A stretch of DNA of 64,000 nucleotides from contig JAULJL010000015.1 of assembly GCA_030761205.1 (NCBI GenBank), positions 9,739,501 through 9,803,500 on the forward strand. The letters are read 5' to 3'. The translations under genes and the position numbers were made by a program. The stretch comes from Fremontodendron californicum. Taxonomy: Eukaryota > Streptophyta > Magnoliopsida > Malvales > Malvaceae. The notes under the pieces were generated by a model. It was not told where the DNA came from and ran no database searches. It was given only the letters and a program-made list of their open reading frames with translations. Positions 60,709-64,000 of this stretch are shown one piece after another. Numbering within the stretch: position 1 is the first letter of the stretch; every line of letters begins with the position of its first letter.

Positions 60709-62855
60709 TCATATATATATAATATAATAGGGTACATACTGACTAGATAAGCACTGCTGACATGACAGCCTACGTATATAAAACCATGCAAATTAAAATA
60801 AAATATCAATTTAAAATTTAAAACTTAAAACTTAAAGAATTACAATCTAAATCAATAAAGATAGCTTTTTTAAATTAAAAATTTTGAATATGATTTTTAT
60901 CTTTACAAATTAATTAACTTATAATCTATTATATCTTTTTATATATTATCTATTATATCCTTTTTATTTAAATTCAAAATATCTTACAAGATAAGCTATA
61001 TCTTAAACATTATTTCAGCATTCATATAACCTATAAATAATCATAAATGATCTCATCCCCATATTCCAATTTTTTTTTTTTGAAAGTAGAAAAGATTACC
61101 TCCTGCCTTGCTGAAATAATTCCAAAAAAATATTTACAGGTTTCAGCTTGAAAATCCAACCAACGTTAATGTACTGACCATTTATTTGAGTTGCAAATGC
61201 AGAAAAAAGCAATAGCTGTTGATGAATGATGAACAAACGTTAATCTTATATTTATATTTATCTTTAAATTAATATTTACGCCTAAGTGGACATGTGCTTG
61301 AATTTATCTTTAATTCTTTAAATACTCAAATAATTCAAGATAAAATAAATTATTACTTTTCATTAAAATGAATAATAATTAAGTAATTTGCAAAAAGATA
61401 ATCATATATATAATAAAAGAAATTAATATTATCTTTGAATAACAAATTTACGTAATCTTTTAATAAGAAAAATCTCAATCATGCTTCGTTAACATGTAAA
61501 CTGATTAATATTTCAATTTGATAAATATAGTTTAGGTGTGTTTAAAATATATTACTACACATGTTAAAACAAATCTATTTAACATGTAAATTTAATTAAT
61601 TGTGAATTAATATGCATTATGTAAATTTAATTAATTGTGAATAATAATTAAGTAATTTGATAAAAGATAACTATAAATGTAATAAAAGATAATGATATTA
61701 TCTTCCAAAATCTGAAATTAAATATATTCAAAAAAAATTATCAAAATGAAGTAAGAGATTAAAATCTGATAATTATCAAAAAATATATATTTGTTATCAA
61801 AGAAAAATATTGATTGATATATACTAAAATCAAGATTAAAATCTAAAGAAAGATGAGCAGGTTATATACAATTTTTGTCCGAGTCATGAGCACCTCATGC
61901 GAATTTTTTAATACAGTTAGTGCTAAAATATTATATATAACAAATAATATTTGAGTATTTATTAATACACTACATCTGAAATTAAAAATTATCAATATTT
62001 ATTTATAACAAATATATATATTATAAATATATTCAAAAAGAAAAACCTCAATATTTTGAAAATGCATATTATGATTCATACATTAATATATTTAATCCGT
62101 CTAGATATCATATTATACGATTGATTAATTCACTTTGATTATAATTATGATTCTTATATGATTATATAAATTTCAAATGCGCATATAAGTCTATATCATA
62201 TTGATTTAAACTAACAGATAATTTTTTATTTTATTTATATTAAACCTGAATTACATTTTTGTACTTAAATGTACTGAAAGGAACACAATTCTATATTAAT
62301 TGTCAAATTCAAAGATTATGAAAAGGATAAGGTTTAGCAAATCATACATATGCTGAAAACGAAGATGTTCTTGAAACTCCTGCAAATAGAATATGTACAC
62401 CGTACACGCAAATTAGTTATCACATACATTATTAAAATTTTAAAATTATCATTATTTATCAATAATTCAAACTTATTAGATTTATATAAACCTACAGGTG
62501 TACCAAAATGAGTGCACAAAATGAAGACGGTGAAATATTTGAGAACATCAATTTCAAAATGATGAAAACTTTTACTTCATATTTTAAAATTATGTTGATG
62601 TGCCCAATGATACTATTTATATTATCTTTGGAATATTTCTATTCTATTTCAAATATTTTTTAAAATATGTTCAGAATTTTTACATTTTTTATTGAAATTA
62701 AGGTGTTTAATAAAAATTTATATTTTGATTTAATGTCTTTATTATATTATATGTATTATATATATCTGCAATATAGAATTGGTTAAATGAAATTTTTCTA
62801 TGTATTTATTCAAAAAGATAAAATTAATCCGTGCATCGCACGGGTCACAAGCTAG
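60709..62855 (+). mobile_element. Complete non-autonomous Helitron, 2.1 kb
   Basis: 5' TC at 60709 after A60708, then ATATATATATAATATAATAGGG. The 3' hairpin is CCGTGC-ATC-GCACGG (62829-62843), with CTAG at 62852-62855 followed by T62856. The last 350 bp match the end of the intronic Helitron at 45510-48023. No helicase or Rep ORF is present. Confidence 0.82.
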
Positions 62856-63264
62856 TCATATATATATATATTAACAGGGTACATACTGACTGAGTAAATG
62901 TTTGCTGACATTGACGTTAGGTGGACAACTCCTTTTAATTACATGTGGATAAGCCTAAGTAAAATTATATTTATCAACTCATTAAATTACAAAATTTAAA
63001 AATAAAATCTAATATTATCCGTTTAGATTTAAAATAATTAAATAAATAAAATTATCCATTTAAAATCAAATTTAAATTTAAAAATTATAAAATTAAATCA
63101 TCATCTTAATTGTTATCCAAAAATTATCCTATTTAGAATATCAAACAAAATCTTAATATTTGATTGAATTTGAAAAAAAAAAAGATAAAAGATAAAATTA
63201 TAAGCCCATCAATTTTATTAATTTAAATTTTTAAAGAGACTTGATTACAATTTTTATCTTATTT

Positions 63265-63305
<41 letters not shown>

Positions 63306-64000
63306 CTTTGATCACTGGATTGGAGAGCATTGGGATTTGGGAGCGCAGATTTTCAGCGAGGGAAGCAAATCCAAGCTGCTTCTTCATTCATCCCTTTTTC
63401 TTCAGTCATTCAAGACAGGTATCGCATCTAACAATTCTATCGTATCTATTTTTTTTTCATTAATTAGTCATTATTTTTCTTTCTGGGATTATCAATTCAA
63501 TTTTTAGATGTTCTTAGTTGAATCACTGCTAAATTTTTTTTGAAATTTACAAATCAAAAACTTATTATCATATCCATTTTATAAAAACTTAATGTATATC
63601 TACAAATTAAAAATCTATTATATCTACAACTTAATGTATATCTAATTTAATATTTATAATCGTGTATAAATTTTAAAATAAATGTATAAATATTAATTTA
63701 AAAAAAATTATAATCGTGTATTAATAAATGTATAAATTAATTTTGATAAAATAAAATTAATGTATATATTTGATTAATATTTATACATTTATTTTATTTA
63801 ACATATATATTTTATTTATAAATTTTGGTATATATTTTTTAAATATTAAATTAGATATATTAAATTTTAATATATTTAATACACGATTATAATTTTGTAG
63901 TTTCTAAATTTTTGTTTAATATGTTTATATATTTAAATTAAAATAGTTAATATAAATTTATACATTTTAATATATTTACATTTTTCTTTAAATACAAAAT
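62856..64000 (+). mobile_element. Helitron 5' part, directly abutting the previous Helitron; runs off the window
   Basis: TCATATATATATATATTAAC starts at the base after CTAG of the preceding copy and continues GGGTACATACTGACTGAGTAA, the family 5' end. A (TA)n tract (63266-63303) is followed by a GC-richer, leader-like patch (63304-63420) ending GACAG|GTATCG, which looks like a splice donor. The 3' end is outside the window. Confidence 0.7.

Noticed and set aside
63266..63303. (TA)n runs here and at 27662, 30437, 45515, 47956 and 59091 as a special signal
   Set aside because: Ordinary dinucleotide microsatellites; two of them are simply part of Helitron 5' ends.

Overview
The window is nuclear DNA of a flowering plant, most likely a eudicot. 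It is AT-rich, its genes have many short exons with GT-AG introns, and about three quarters of it is transposon-derived. The species cannot be named from this sequence alone. No rRNA, intact tRNA, CRISPR array or bacterial-type operon was seen.

Three genes look intact, and their exons can be joined in frame. (1) 20585-28636 (+) is the chloroplast RNase E/G-type endoribonuclease RNE: 14 exons, 1002 residues, with an N-terminal starch-binding-like domain, a split S1 domain and the conserved catalytic aspartates. (2) 35686-37985 (-) is a 2-exon, 384-residue armadillo-repeat protein. (3) 41165-52250 (-) is an 11-exon, 885-residue GBF-interacting protein 1-like (GIP1-like) protein. They do not form a pathway; the last two are neighbours on the same strand.

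The left end (1-6800) is a nested transposon graveyard built in a partial duplicate of the RNE 5' region (part of intron 1, exon 2, start of intron 2). The intact RNE copy at 20862-21664 acts as an empty-site reference. Against it, each insertion in the duplicate can be delimited: an LTR retrotransposon ending at 1732, a solo LTR (2230-3237), a MITE with a hAT element nested in it (3269-3981), and another hAT element (4137-5084). At 5225 the duplicate is fused to the 3' part of a XERICO-type RING-H2 gene that has lost its start, its reading frame and its first zinc ligand.

Region 7280-20100 has no convincing gene. It holds head-to-tail mini-Helitrons (+), minus-strand Helitron ends, a hAT element inserted in one Helitron's terminal hairpin, and several tandem duplications. 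Region 28990-34100 is a hAT-like element split by a fold-back Mutator-like element with a 9-bp target duplication. Large introns of the GIP1-like gene carry a complete 2.5-kb Helitron and a hAT element. Region 52300-64000 is again intergenic: two inverted-repeat elements, an array of diverged repeats, a hAT element, and a run of Helitrons of the same family as the intronic one, two of them joined exactly end to start.
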